Shown here: positions 1 to 5,782 of the stretch, in pieces
Position numbering within the stretch: the stretch's first letter is position 1
How the letters are laid out: each line of letters starts with the position of its first letter
NCBI GenBank assembly: GCA_023301405.1
Contig: JALZUX010000184.1
Coordinates: 1-5,782 of the forward strand
DNA length: 5,782 nucleotides
Source of the DNA: Granulosicoccaceae bacterium
GTDB taxonomy: Bacteria; Pseudomonadota; Gammaproteobacteria; Granulosicoccales; Granulosicoccaceae
Direction: 5' to 3'
Made by a program: the position numbers and the translations under genes
The notes under the pieces: model-generated
The model's database searches: none
The model's input: only the letters and a program-made list of their open reading frames with translations
Told to the model about the DNA's origin: nothing

Positions 1-375
1 CCGTGTGCAATGACTCAGCTTGGCAGGGATCCGGAAGGCTCTCCGGCAATAGAATTTGTAGTCCGTAAGGTTGAAGATGAAGCGGCAGAGCTTAATGGTG
101 TAAAGGTAGATGCGGTGGCGGATATCATTACCCCGTTAGGCGTGTTGCTTGAGTTTGGCTTGCGTTTAAAGATAGACGACGACGAAGAGCGCGCTGCGCC
201 ATTTCGTATTTGTCAAAAGCATGGTTGTCTGGTTCGTGAGCCTCTTAGCACTGATGTCATTAGTACCTTGAAAGCTGGTAATAAAGCGTTAATCACGGTT
301 GCTGCAGAAGGTGCCGGGCCGATCGATATTGAAATATCGCTGCGAGGATTTACTAAGGCCTATGAATCACTTTAA
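1..375 (+). CDS. IalB-family (invasion associated locus B) protein, C-terminal part
   Basis: The reading frame is open from the first base and ends at TAA 373-375, so the gene is cut by the window start. The ATG at base 10 is very likely internal: it lies in a Cys-Ala-Met-Thr-Gln stretch that matches the family's conserved Cys-x-Met-x-Gln region, and no start codon precedes it here. Other IalB-like marks are a hydrophobic PLGVLLEFGL segment, an acidic IDDDEE turn, the paired cysteines of FRICQKHGC (codons at 211-213 and 226-228), LKAGNKA, and the terminal SLRGFTKAYESL. Family members are usually secreted or periplasmic proteins with an N-terminal signal peptide, which would lie outside the window. 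The name comes from Bartonella invasion, but most homologues are in free-living bacteria and have no established biochemical role. It converges on the PhyH gene, and the two stop codons overlap. The family call is fairly secure; function is not. Confidence 0.82.
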   Translation, partial: PCAMTQLGRDPEGSPAIEFVVRKVEDEAAELNGVKVDAVADIITPLGVLLEFGLRLKIDDDEERAAPFRICQKHGCLVREPLSTDVISTLKAGNKALITVAAEGAGPIDIEISLRGFTKAYESL

Positions 376-1196
376 GACGCCTTTAACGGATCCTGCGAAG
401 TAGGGTAGATGACCGGAAAATCCTGACCATCAAAAGGAGCGCCGTCTTCATAATGTAGGTCAGGAAATGCTGGTGATGTGTTTCCCGGTCGTTTTTTAAA
501 GCGAGCGTCGTCACCCACCCAGCGTACAGATATAACCCTCCGCCGGCTTTCAGAAGCGTTGGCTGGTGCGCCATGCAGAGCGCCAAAGCTAAATGCCACG
601 GCATCACCGGGCTGCATGTCCCAGCCCTTGATATCATAGCTTGCACGATCGGCATTTATGTCAGGCACGGGTTGGGAGTTATCATTTTCGTAGAGGTCTG
701 TACCGTCAAATCTCTGCGGTTTGTAAAGATTGCCGCTGCGGTGCGAACCTGCGATGTATTCGATTGTGCGGTCGCGAGGGACCGGGTCAAGTGGGACCCA
801 GAAGCTGACTGATTGCAGTCCGTCAACCAGGTAGTAGGGTTTGTCCTGGTGCCACGGGGTCACGACTGAATTGCCGGGTTCTTTCACTAGAATATGATCG
901 TGAAATAGTCGTGCGGTTCTGGAGCGCATCAACTTGGCGGCGATGTTGGCCATTGGTGACTGAGTGACCAAGTCACGATAGCCGTCAAATTCATTCCAGA
1001 CGCAGTAATCTTGAAAAAAAGGTGCCCCACCGTCGTCTGGGCGATAAGTGCGTTCACGCCAACTGGGCTTTGCCTTGTTTTGTTCTATTGCTTCTTTTGC
1101 GCTTGCAATCCAGGGTTTGAATAGATCCCTGATGACAATCACGCCGTCGGTGTCAAAACGGGAGATCTGTTCATCAGAGATTGGTGGCTCGGTCAT
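372..1196 (-). CDS. Phytanoyl-CoA dioxygenase (PhyH) family Fe(II)/2-oxoglutarate oxygenase
   Basis: This 274-residue protein has the full PhyH layout. The N-terminus, ISDEQISRFDTDGVIVIRD, is the typical family opening and supports the ATG at 1194-1196. The iron-binding facial triad is visible as H116 and D118 in PWHQDKPYY and H208 in GALHGAP. The Arg cluster R218-R220, about 11 residues after the distal His, supplies the likely 2-oxoglutarate-binding Arg, a spacing like that of human PHYH. EYIAGSHRSG (146-155) and the C-terminal VGDDARFKKRPGNTSP (227-242) are also familiar from bacterial members. The enzyme should be a cytosolic non-haem iron oxygenase coupling substrate hydroxylation to 2-oxoglutarate decarboxylation. 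The family is functionally diverse (acyl-CoA, ectoine, phosphonates, natural products), so the substrate cannot be named. No clear Shine-Dalgarno sequence precedes the start. The gene lies 147 bp downstream of glgA on the same strand and overlaps the stop of the convergent IalB gene by four bases. Confidence 0.9.
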   Translation of the reverse strand: MTEPPISDEQISRFDTDGVIVIRDLFKPWIASAKEAIEQNKAKPSWRERTYRPDDGGAPFFQDYCVWNEFDGYRDLVTQSPMANIAAKLMRSRTARLFHDHILVKEPGNSVVTPWHQDKPYYLVDGLQSVSFWVPLDPVPRDRTIEYIAGSHRSGNLYKPQRFDGTDLYENDNSQPVPDINADRASYDIKGWDMQPGDAVAFSFGALHGAPANASESRRRVISVRWVGDDARFKKRPGNTSPAFPDLHYEDGAPFDGQDFPVIYPTSQDPLKAS

Positions 1197-1343
1197 TGTT
1201 GCAGGCGCTGTGTATCAGAAAGATTCAGGACTTTCAGCCGAAGTTTATGATCAGTGCATTTATATTGCAATTTTTTATGGCAATTTTTCAGGGTAACTGC
1301 CACTAAAAATGGTGCTGGTGACTTTTGGGTTTTCGGGCAAGAT
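1197..1343. other. AT-rich gap between glgA and the PhyH gene
   Basis: This 147-bp spacer lies between the glgA stop and the start of the PhyH gene. It contains a 9-bp direct repeat, GCAATTTTT at 1267-1275 and 1280-1288, and weak dyad symmetry (ATTGC 1264-1268 against GCAAT 1280-1284). I see no stem followed by a T-run on the - strand, so no intrinsic terminator for glgBA can be supported. A 69-codon frame crosses the gap on the - strand, but it runs into glgA on one side, shows no family features and is probably not a gene. Confidence 0.5.
1242..1270 (-). promoter_or_regulatory. Weak sigma-70-like promoter candidate for the PhyH gene
   Basis: Read on the - strand, TTGCAA (1265-1270) and TAAACT (1242-1247) are separated by 17 bp. 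Each matches four of six consensus positions. The site lies about 45 bp upstream of the PhyH start codon, which is plausible, but in AT-rich DNA matches of this quality arise by chance. An alternative -10, TATAAA, sits directly next to TTGCAA and lacks a well-spaced -35. The gene may instead be read from the glgBA transcript. Confidence 0.2.
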
Positions 1344-2849
1344 TTAGAGACTGGTCTTTGGTTGCCGGATTTGTGACATTTGTTGATTAACGGTGTCAGC
1401 ATCTATCATGGCTTTCTCATAGAGCTGTTGGTATTTTAATGCGCTTTCGTCCCAGCTAAAGCATGCAGACATTCCATTGGTTTGAAGTTGTTTCCAGAGT
1501 TTTTTATTGGTGAAAGCCTTTAATGATTTCTCGATTCCAGATTGCAGAGCATCGCTGCTGGCTTTGGTTAATACAAAGCCGTTGGCTTTATCAGGGTTGT
1601 TGCTGTCGTAGTTCATGACCGTGTCTGCCAAGCCGCCAACGTTAGTCACTACCGGCAGCGTGCCATAGCGAAGACTGTACATTTGATTCAGGCCGCATGG
1701 CTCATAGCGTGACGGCATCAGAAATACATCTGAGCCGGCTTCAATCAGCCTTGATAAGGATTCGTCAAAGCCTATTCTGACGGCCACTTGTTTATCATGC
1801 TTGTTTTGAAGATCAAGCAGTTTTACTTGCAAGTCAGTTTCGCCGGTACCAAGAACAATGAGTTGCAGATTATCTTTTACACGCTTACTGATTGCATCAA
1901 TAATGATATCGATACCTTTTTGTTCAGCCAGTCGGCTGATTACACCACACACCATTGCAGTTTCATCGACAGGTAAACCCATTTCTTTCTGTAGCGCAGC
2001 TTTGCAGAATTTTTTGTCATTAAGCGTTTTAATACCAAAGTTTTTAGGGAGAGTAGGGTCGCTAAGTGGATCCCACAGGCTTTCATCAATGCCGTTTAAT
2101 ATTCCTGAAACGCGTTGGCTTCTGCTGCGTAAAAGGCCGTCCATCCCGTTGCCGAACTCTGCTGTTTTTATTTCTTCTGCATAGCCGGCGCTGACGGTAT
2201 TTACTCTGTCTGCGTAGGCAATACCCCCTTTGATATAACTTGCCTGACCCCAGAACTCTAAACCATTCGGGTGAAATAACGCTGCTGGTAAATCTAATTC
2301 GCTGTATAGGTTCTGCATTATATTGCCCTGGTAAGCCAGGTTGTGAATGGTGAAAATAGTGGCAGGTCTTGGGTATTGCAGTGCCAATAACGCCGGAACT
2401 AAACCGGTTTGCCAGTCATGGCAATGTACTACGTCTGGCTGCCAGTCAAGGTTTGACTCGTTCATTGCTATTTTGACTACGGCTTGTGATAGCAATGCAT
2501 ATCTCATGGGGTTGTCAGGCCAGCCTCTGTCATCATCTGACATATAAGGGTTGCCGTCACGGTTTGTAAATACCGGATGACATAAAAGTAGAACATTTAT
2601 ATCGTTAATAGTAGTGCTACAAATGGCCACTGGCCCTAGTGCTAAATCCAGTGTGCATAGAAATTCAGGAGCGGCGATTTCTTGCAAAATAGACCGATAT
2701 CCGGGTAGTACGATCCGTACATCTGTACCAGAGCGCTTTAGTGCTTGTGGCAGGCTACCGCAGACATCCGCAAGCCCCCCTGTTTTTACTAACGGTGTCA
2801 TTTCGCTGCAGGCAAAGAGCACCTGTTGTTTTTTTGAGGTCTGATTCAT
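1344..2849 (-). CDS. glgA: Glycogen synthase (ADP-glucose type, GT5)
   Basis: This cytosolic enzyme transfers glucose from ADP-glucose to the non-reducing end of alpha-1,4-glucan. The 501-residue protein has both Rossmann-like halves of the GT5 fold. The N-terminal half carries KTGGLADV (K22-V29), the ADP-glucose-binding signature, followed by VLPGY, VHCHDWQTGL (141-150), FTIHNLAYQG (166-175) and the NTVSAGYAEEI segment. The C-terminal half carries GVISRLAEQKG (302-312), IVLGTGE, PSRYEPCGLNQMYSLRYGTLP (E383 is the conserved acidic residue) and NVGGLADTV. I chose the ATG at 2847-2849 because [20 protein letters not shown] aligns with the usual family start. An ATG 90 bases further upstream lies inside glgB and would add 30 non-conserved residues. 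The length is slightly above the 477 residues of E. coli GlgA, partly from a polar C-terminal tail. The start overlaps the glgB stop by one base, so glgB and glgA form one operon. Confidence 0.97.
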   Translation of the reverse strand: MNQTSKKQQVLFACSEMTPLVKTGGLADVCGSLPQALKRSGTDVRIVLPGYRSILQEIAAPEFLCTLDLALGPVAICSTTINDINVLLLCHPVFTNRDGNPYMSDDDRGWPDNPMRYALLSQAVVKIAMNESNLDWQPDVVHCHDWQTGLVPALLALQYPRPATIFTIHNLAYQGNIMQNLYSELDLPAALFHPNGLEFWGQASYIKGGIAYADRVNTVSAGYAEEIKTAEFGNGMDGLLRSRSQRVSGILNGIDESLWDPLSDPTLPKNFGIKTLNDKKFCKAALQKEMGLPVDETAMVCGVISRLAEQKGIDIIIDAISKRVKDNLQLIVLGTGETDLQVKLLDLQNKHDKQVAVRIGFDESLSRLIEAGSDVFLMPSRYEPCGLNQMYSLRYGTLPVVTNVGGLADTVMNYDSNNPDKANGFVLTKASSDALQSGIEKSLKAFTNKKLWKQLQTNGMSACFSWDESALKYQQLYEKAMIDADTVNQQMSQIRQPKTSL

Positions 2850-2851
2850 TA
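2847..2851 (-). promoter_or_regulatory. glgB stop / glgA start overlap (TAATG), translational coupling
   Basis: On the - strand the glgB TAA and the glgA ATG share one base, giving TAATG. The bases just upstream of the ATG (CAAATAACATCC on the - strand) contain no convincing Shine-Dalgarno sequence. This architecture fits termination-reinitiation, in which ribosomes finishing glgB start glgA. The overlap is seen directly; the coupling is inferred. Confidence 0.6.
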
Positions 2852-5077
2852 GGATGTTATTTGATTTGTAGAATGAGATAAAACAATCGCAGCCAGCGGA
2901 GGCAGAGTCAGGGACAAAGTATGCGGCCTTCCCATGCATGGCGCATTTGTGGTTAGGGTGCTGCCTTGGTTGCCGATATTGCTGCCATCGTATATTGCGC
3001 TGTCAGAATTAAATACTTCTATGTACTGGCCGTCGGTATCGACACCAATATTATAGTTTTCATGCGGCACCGGTGTGAAATTTAGTACCACGATCAGGCG
3101 TTCATCCTTGTGTCTTCTGATGAAGCTAAGTACCGAATTATTAGCGTCATCAGCGTTGACCCACTCAAACCCGGTTTGCTCAAACTCATCTGCATGCAGA
3201 CAAGGGTATAGTTTATACAACCTATTTAAGTCAGTGATTAGAGTCATTATTCCCCGATGTGCGGGGTGATCAGCCAGGTGCCAATCGAGAGCGGCGTTAA
3301 ACTTCCATTCCTGGTTCTGAGCAAACTCGCAGCCTTGGAACAGCAGTTTTTTACCCGGGTAGGTAAACTGGTAGCTGTAAAGCAATCTTAAGTTGGCAAA
3401 CTGTTGCCATTCGTCACCCGGCATTTTAGCTAGCATGGATCCTTTGCCGTGAACCACTTCATCATGACTGAAGGGCAGTACAAAGTTTTCAGTAAAAAGA
3501 TACAAAAGCCCAAACGTCAGTTTGTTTTGATGGTAGCTGCGGTTGATTGGGTCTTCGGCCATGTACTCTAGTGAGTCATGCATCCAGCCCATATTCCATT
3601 TCATGCAAAATCCCAAGCCGCCGTGCTCTGCAGGGCGGGTGACTTGCGGCCAAGATGTGCTCTCTTCGGCAATGATTATTGAACCGGGTACCTCGGTTTG
3701 GCTTGCGTGATTTAATTTTCGTAAAAAATCGATGGCTTCAAGGTTTTCGCGACCACCATGCTCGTTCGGGAGCCAGTCATCGCTCTCGCGTGAGTAATCT
3801 AAATAAAGCATCGAGGCCACTGCATCGACACGTAGTCCGTCGATGTGGAATTCACGCAACCAATAGAGCGCAGATGCCACTAGAAAGTTGCTGACTTCCG
3901 GCCTTCCATAGTTAAAGATCAGTGTGCCCCAGTCACGATGCTCGCCGCGGCGAGGGTCTTCGTGTTCATATAGGCAACTACCGTCATAATTGGCAAGGCT
4001 GAAATCGTCTTTCGGGAAGTGAGCAGGTACCCAGTCGAGTATCACGCCAATGCCTTGCCGGTGACAATGGTCGATAAAATATCTGAAGTCATCCGGTGTG
4101 CCGAATCTGCTGCTGGGGGCAAAGTAGCCGGTGACCTGATAGCCCCAGGAATCATCAAGCGGGTGTTCAGTAATTGGCATTAATTCAATGTGAGTAAAGC
4201 CCATGAACAGCACATATTCAACAATTTTATGAGCAAGGGTTTGGTAATTTAAAAATGTGCCATCGTCTGCTTGTTGCCAGGACCCCAGATGAACTTCGTA
4301 GATTGAAACCGGTTGATGTTGCCAGGTGTTTTTTGAGCGCTCGATAATCCATTGATCATCAGTCCATGTAAAAGCACTGTTGTTGACCTTGCAGCTTGTG
4401 TCGGGTCGCATGGCGAAGGCATTGGCGTAGGGGTCTTGTTTTAGCTTGATGCTACTGTCGCAACCGAGTATTTCGAACTTGTAGTTGTCGCCGGCGTTGG
4501 CGGCAGGTAAGAATAATTCCCACACACCGCTGTCGCCCCGGTTACGCATCGGGTGAACCCGGCCATCCCATTGATTGAAGTCACCCACAACACTTACACG
4601 TTTGGCGGAAGGTGCCCACAGCGCGAAGCGAATTCCGGTGACACCGTCAATGGTGTAAGTGTGTGCGCCCATTAGGTCGTATAAGCGATGATGTTGACCT
4701 TCATTAAAAAGATGTAAGTCAAAATCAGTAATGGTGGGGCCGAATCGATATGGATCTTCATCGATAATTGTTTGGTTATCGCGATCTGTCCACTGAAGCT
4801 GATATTGAGTGGGTAGATCCTGTGCGCTCAGCGTAAAAAAATCGCTTTCCGGAACACGTGAAAATTCTTTTTTACCGGTGTAGCGGGTCTTGTTACTGGT
4901 GGCTAGACTGATTGTTTCTGCGCGTGGATGAAAAACACGGATGACCCACATTCCTTCCACACGATGTCGCCCCAGAACCTCGAACGGGTCGTGGTGGGTG
5001 GCATCGTTGATACGTTGCAATCTGGGATCAATTCGGTTGTTGCCCGCGCTTGAATTTATGCCTGAAATATCTGTCAT
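2849..5077 (-). CDS. glgB: 1,4-alpha-glucan branching enzyme (GH13)
   Basis: This enzyme cuts alpha-1,4-glucan chains and rejoins the fragment in alpha-1,6 linkage, making the branches of glycogen in the cytosol. The 742 residues (E. coli GlgB has 728) contain every expected module: an N-terminal N1-type beta domain (about 25-120, with [11 protein letters not shown]), a CBM48 domain (about 135-235, with [21 protein letters not shown]), the catalytic (beta/alpha)8 barrel (about 255-600) and a C-terminal beta domain. The GH13 conserved regions are DWVPAHF (348-354), GLRVDAV (414-420), AEEST (470-474) and FSHDE (536-540). D418 is the nucleophile, E471 the acid/base and D539 the transition-state stabiliser; their spacings (53 and 121) equal those of E. 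coli D405/E458/D526. The ATG at 5075-5077 gives a full N1 domain but has only a poor Shine-Dalgarno sequence. It is the first gene of glgB-glgA and is divergent from glgC. Confidence 0.98.
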   Translation of the reverse strand: MTDISGINSSAGNNRIDPRLQRINDATHHDPFEVLGRHRVEGMWVIRVFHPRAETISLATSNKTRYTGKKEFSRVPESDFFTLSAQDLPTQYQLQWTDRDNQTIIDEDPYRFGPTITDFDLHLFNEGQHHRLYDLMGAHTYTIDGVTGIRFALWAPSAKRVSVVGDFNQWDGRVHPMRNRGDSGVWELFLPAANAGDNYKFEILGCDSSIKLKQDPYANAFAMRPDTSCKVNNSAFTWTDDQWIIERSKNTWQHQPVSIYEVHLGSWQQADDGTFLNYQTLAHKIVEYVLFMGFTHIELMPITEHPLDDSWGYQVTGYFAPSSRFGTPDDFRYFIDHCHRQGIGVILDWVPAHFPKDDFSLANYDGSCLYEHEDPRRGEHRDWGTLIFNYGRPEVSNFLVASALYWLREFHIDGLRVDAVASMLYLDYSRESDDWLPNEHGGRENLEAIDFLRKLNHASQTEVPGSIIIAEESTSWPQVTRPAEHGGLGFCMKWNMGWMHDSLEYMAEDPINRSYHQNKLTFGLLYLFTENFVLPFSHDEVVHGKGSMLAKMPGDEWQQFANLRLLYSYQFTYPGKKLLFQGCEFAQNQEWKFNAALDWHLADHPAHRGIMTLITDLNRLYKLYPCLHADEFEQTGFEWVNADDANNSVLSFIRRHKDERLIVVLNFTPVPHENYNIGVDTDGQYIEVFNSDSAIYDGSNIGNQGSTLTTNAPCMGRPHTLSLTLPPLAAIVLSHSTNQITS

Positions 5078-5146
5078 GATATGGATTCGTTCTTGGTTTC
5101 TACATTTTTTTCTGGAAAGCTGAAAAATGGAACTTTTATTGCGGTG

Positions 5147-5170
5147 CTATTTGATTAACCATCAGGATAG
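5147..5170. repeat. Imperfect dyad in the glgB leader region
   Basis: The arms CTAT-T-TGAT (5147-5155) and ATCA-GG-ATAG (5161-5170) are complementary apart from one extra T on the left and two G on the right, around a 5-bp centre. The core is TGAT-TAACC-ATCA. It lies about 70-93 bp upstream of the glgB start, a plausible operator position, but it is short and imperfect and may be chance. Confidence 0.25.
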
Positions 5171-5281
5171 CGGAATGATCGCATATTCACCGCATTTCTT
5201 GAGCCACTTTATTAATCCTATGCCGTTGTGCGCAAGATGCAAGAGACGTAGCTAGTGGTTGTTAATAAACAGTGTCTGCTT

Positions 5282-5307
5282 TAAGTGACAGTATGTGTTG
5301 TCACTTA
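5282..5307. repeat. Perfect 9-bp inverted repeat, candidate operator
   Basis: TAAGTGACA (5282-5290) is followed by the 8-bp centre GTATGTGT and then TGTCACTTA (5299-5307), an exact reverse complement. No T-run follows on either strand, so it is not an intrinsic terminator, and no gene ends here. Its place 66 bp upstream of the glgC ATG and about 205 bp upstream of glgB suits a binding site for a dimeric regulator; a hairpin in the glgC mRNA leader is the alternative. The sequence does not match the CRP (TGTGA-N6-TCACA) or FNR consensus, so no regulator is named. Confidence 0.55.
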
Positions 5308-5342
5308 CGGGGGCGATTTGCCAGAATGAGGGCGGTGGCAGT

Positions 5343-5369
5343 ATGGTTGTTGCGTGTAAACATGGGTAG
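5343..5369 (+). CDS. Possible 8-codon leader ORF (MVVACKHG) before glgC
   Basis: An ATG at 5343-5345 opens a frame of eight codons ending at TAG 5367-5369. A purine-rich TGAGGG (5327-5332) lies 10 bases upstream, a better ribosome-binding sequence than the one before glgC. The stop is three bases before the glgC ATG and the frame is the same as glgC. It could be a translated leader that feeds ribosomes to glgC. The peptide itself has no recognisable feature, and so short an ORF can occur by chance. Confidence 0.25.
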   Translation: MVVACKHG

Positions 5370-5372
5370 CAG

Positions 5373-5782
5373 ATGACAAATAATATGTATAACCAGAGCC
5401 CAGCTCCGGCCGGGCGATTTGTTAGTCGTCTGACCAGAGATGCGATGGCACTAGTGCTCGCCGGTGGCAGGGGGTCTCGGTTGGAGAATTTGACCGATTG
5501 GCGCGCCAAGCCGGCAGTGCCTTTCGGTGGAAAATTCCGGATTATCGATTTCCCGCTGTCGAACTGCCTGAATTCCGGAATTCGCCGTGTTGGGGTGTTG
5601 ACCCAGTACAAGGCACATTCTCTTATTCGCCATATTCAGCGTGGCTGGGGGATGATTGGCGGTGATTTCGGCCCATTTGTTGAGCTGTTACCTGCTCAGC
5701 AACGGACTGACGAAAACTCCTGGTACCAAGGAACTGCAGATGCGGTTTATCAAAATATTGATATCATCAGAAGTTTTGGCCC
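5373..5782 (+). CDS. glgC: Glucose-1-phosphate adenylyltransferase (ADP-glucose pyrophosphorylase), N-terminal part
   Basis: The enzyme makes ADP-glucose and pyrophosphate from glucose-1-phosphate and ATP, the committed and usually allosterically controlled step of bacterial glycogen synthesis. The frame runs off the window after 136 codons, roughly the first third of the protein. Visible marks are [11 protein letters not shown] (27-37, nucleotide-binding loop), [20 protein letters not shown] (44-63), [18 protein letters not shown] (67-84), [15 protein letters not shown] (104-111) and WYQGTADAV (117-125). Y118 lines up with E. coli Tyr114. The ATG at 5373-5375 is the first in frame after the TAG at 5367-5369; GGG (5364-5366) is its only Shine-Dalgarno-like element. 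An ATG at 5385 is an alternative with no ribosome-binding sequence. The residue equivalent to the E. coli activator-site Lys39 is W43. The gene diverges from glgBA and supplies the substrate for GlgA. Confidence 0.96.
   Translation, partial: MTNNMYNQSPAPAGRFVSRLTRDAMALVLAGGRGSRLENLTDWRAKPAVPFGGKFRIIDFPLSNCLNSGIRRVGVLTQYKAHSLIRHIQRGWGMIGGDFGPFVELLPAQQRTDENSWYQGTADAVYQNIDIIRSFG

Larger units (their letters stand above)
5078..5372. promoter_or_regulatory. Divergent glgBA / glgC regulatory region
   Basis: This 295-bp non-coding region separates the start codons of glgB (-) and glgC (+) and must hold promoters for both directions. It is AT-rich on the glgB side, with two dyad elements (5147-5170 and 5282-5307) and a possible short leader ORF before glgC. 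No strong sigma-70 promoter stands out. The best + strand pair is TTGATT (5151-5156) and AATGAT (5174-5179) with a 17-bp spacer, each matching four of six positions. A TAATAA (5263-5268) could also serve as a -10 but has no good -35. Nothing on the - strand was clearly better. A 119-codon frame antisense to this region and to glgC is a shadow. Confidence 0.65.

Noticed and set aside
10..12. ATG at base 10 as the start of the IalB-family gene
   Set aside because: The frame stays open to the window edge, and the Met lies in a Cys-Ala-Met-Thr-Gln motif internal to the family.
1264..1288. ATTGC-N11-GCAAT followed by TTTT as a + strand terminator
   Set aside because: The stem has five weak pairs with an 11-base loop, and no + strand gene ends upstream of it.
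1193..1402. 69-codon frame on the - strand across the glgA end and the gap
   Set aside because: It starts inside glgA in another frame, has no recognisable domain and simply fills the AT-rich gap.
2850..2939. Upstream ATG extending glgA by 30 residues into glgB
   Set aside because: The extra residues are glgB sequence in another frame and are not like GlgA; the conserved start is at 2849.
5103..5130. TTTTTC / GAAAAA hairpin just upstream of glgB
   Set aside because: The stem is six A/T-dominated pairs in an A/T-tract region and is likely chance; no terminator role makes sense there.
5151..5165. FNR-like site TTGAT...ATCAG
   Set aside because: The half-sites are five bases apart instead of four and the right half ends in G; it is described only as a dyad.
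5319..5340. TGCCA / TGGCA hairpin in the glgC leader
   Set aside because: It is a five-bp stem with a 12-base loop and is not distinguishable from chance.
5252..5611. 119-codon frame on the - strand opposite glgC
   Set aside because: It is antisense to the conserved glgC N-terminus and its translation shows no family features, so it is a shadow.

Overview
The window holds a bacterial glycogen-synthesis locus next to two unrelated genes. The best guess at the host is a proteobacterium, probably a gammaproteobacterium and possibly marine. This rests on the proteobacterial look of GlgA, GlgB and GlgC, an IalB-family protein, a PhyH-type oxygenase and moderate base composition. It is inference from protein style only, because no rRNA or other taxonomic marker is present.

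Layout from left to right: (1) the 3' part of an IalB-family gene on the + strand (1-375), cut by the window start. (2) A complete PhyH-family Fe(II)/2-oxoglutarate dioxygenase gene on the - strand (372-1196), whose stop codon interlocks with that of the IalB gene in a shared TTAA. (3) A 147-bp AT-rich gap. (4) glgA (glycogen synthase, 1344-2849) and glgB (branching enzyme, 2849-5077), both on the - strand in the order glgB-glgA, joined by a one-base TAATG overlap. (5) A 295-bp divergent intergenic region with a perfect 9-bp inverted repeat, a second imperfect dyad and a possible 8-codon leader ORF. (6) The 5' part of glgC (ADP-glucose pyrophosphorylase, 5373 to the window end) on the + strand.

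The three glg products make the classical bacterial glycogen pathway. GlgC makes ADP-glucose from glucose-1-phosphate and ATP, GlgA adds the glucose to alpha-1,4 chains, and GlgB introduces alpha-1,6 branches. The divergent glgBA / glgC arrangement suggests that the shared intergenic region coordinates both transcripts. The PhyH gene lies downstream of glgA on the same strand with no convincing terminator between, so read-through is possible, but nothing ties its function to glycogen.

I found no mobile element, CRISPR array, tRNA or rRNA, and nothing amounting to a new biological system. The points worth a second look are regulatory or architectural: the operator-like palindrome, the leader ORF in frame with glgC, the SD-poor glgB-glgA junction, and a Trp at the site of a known allosteric Lys in GlgC.
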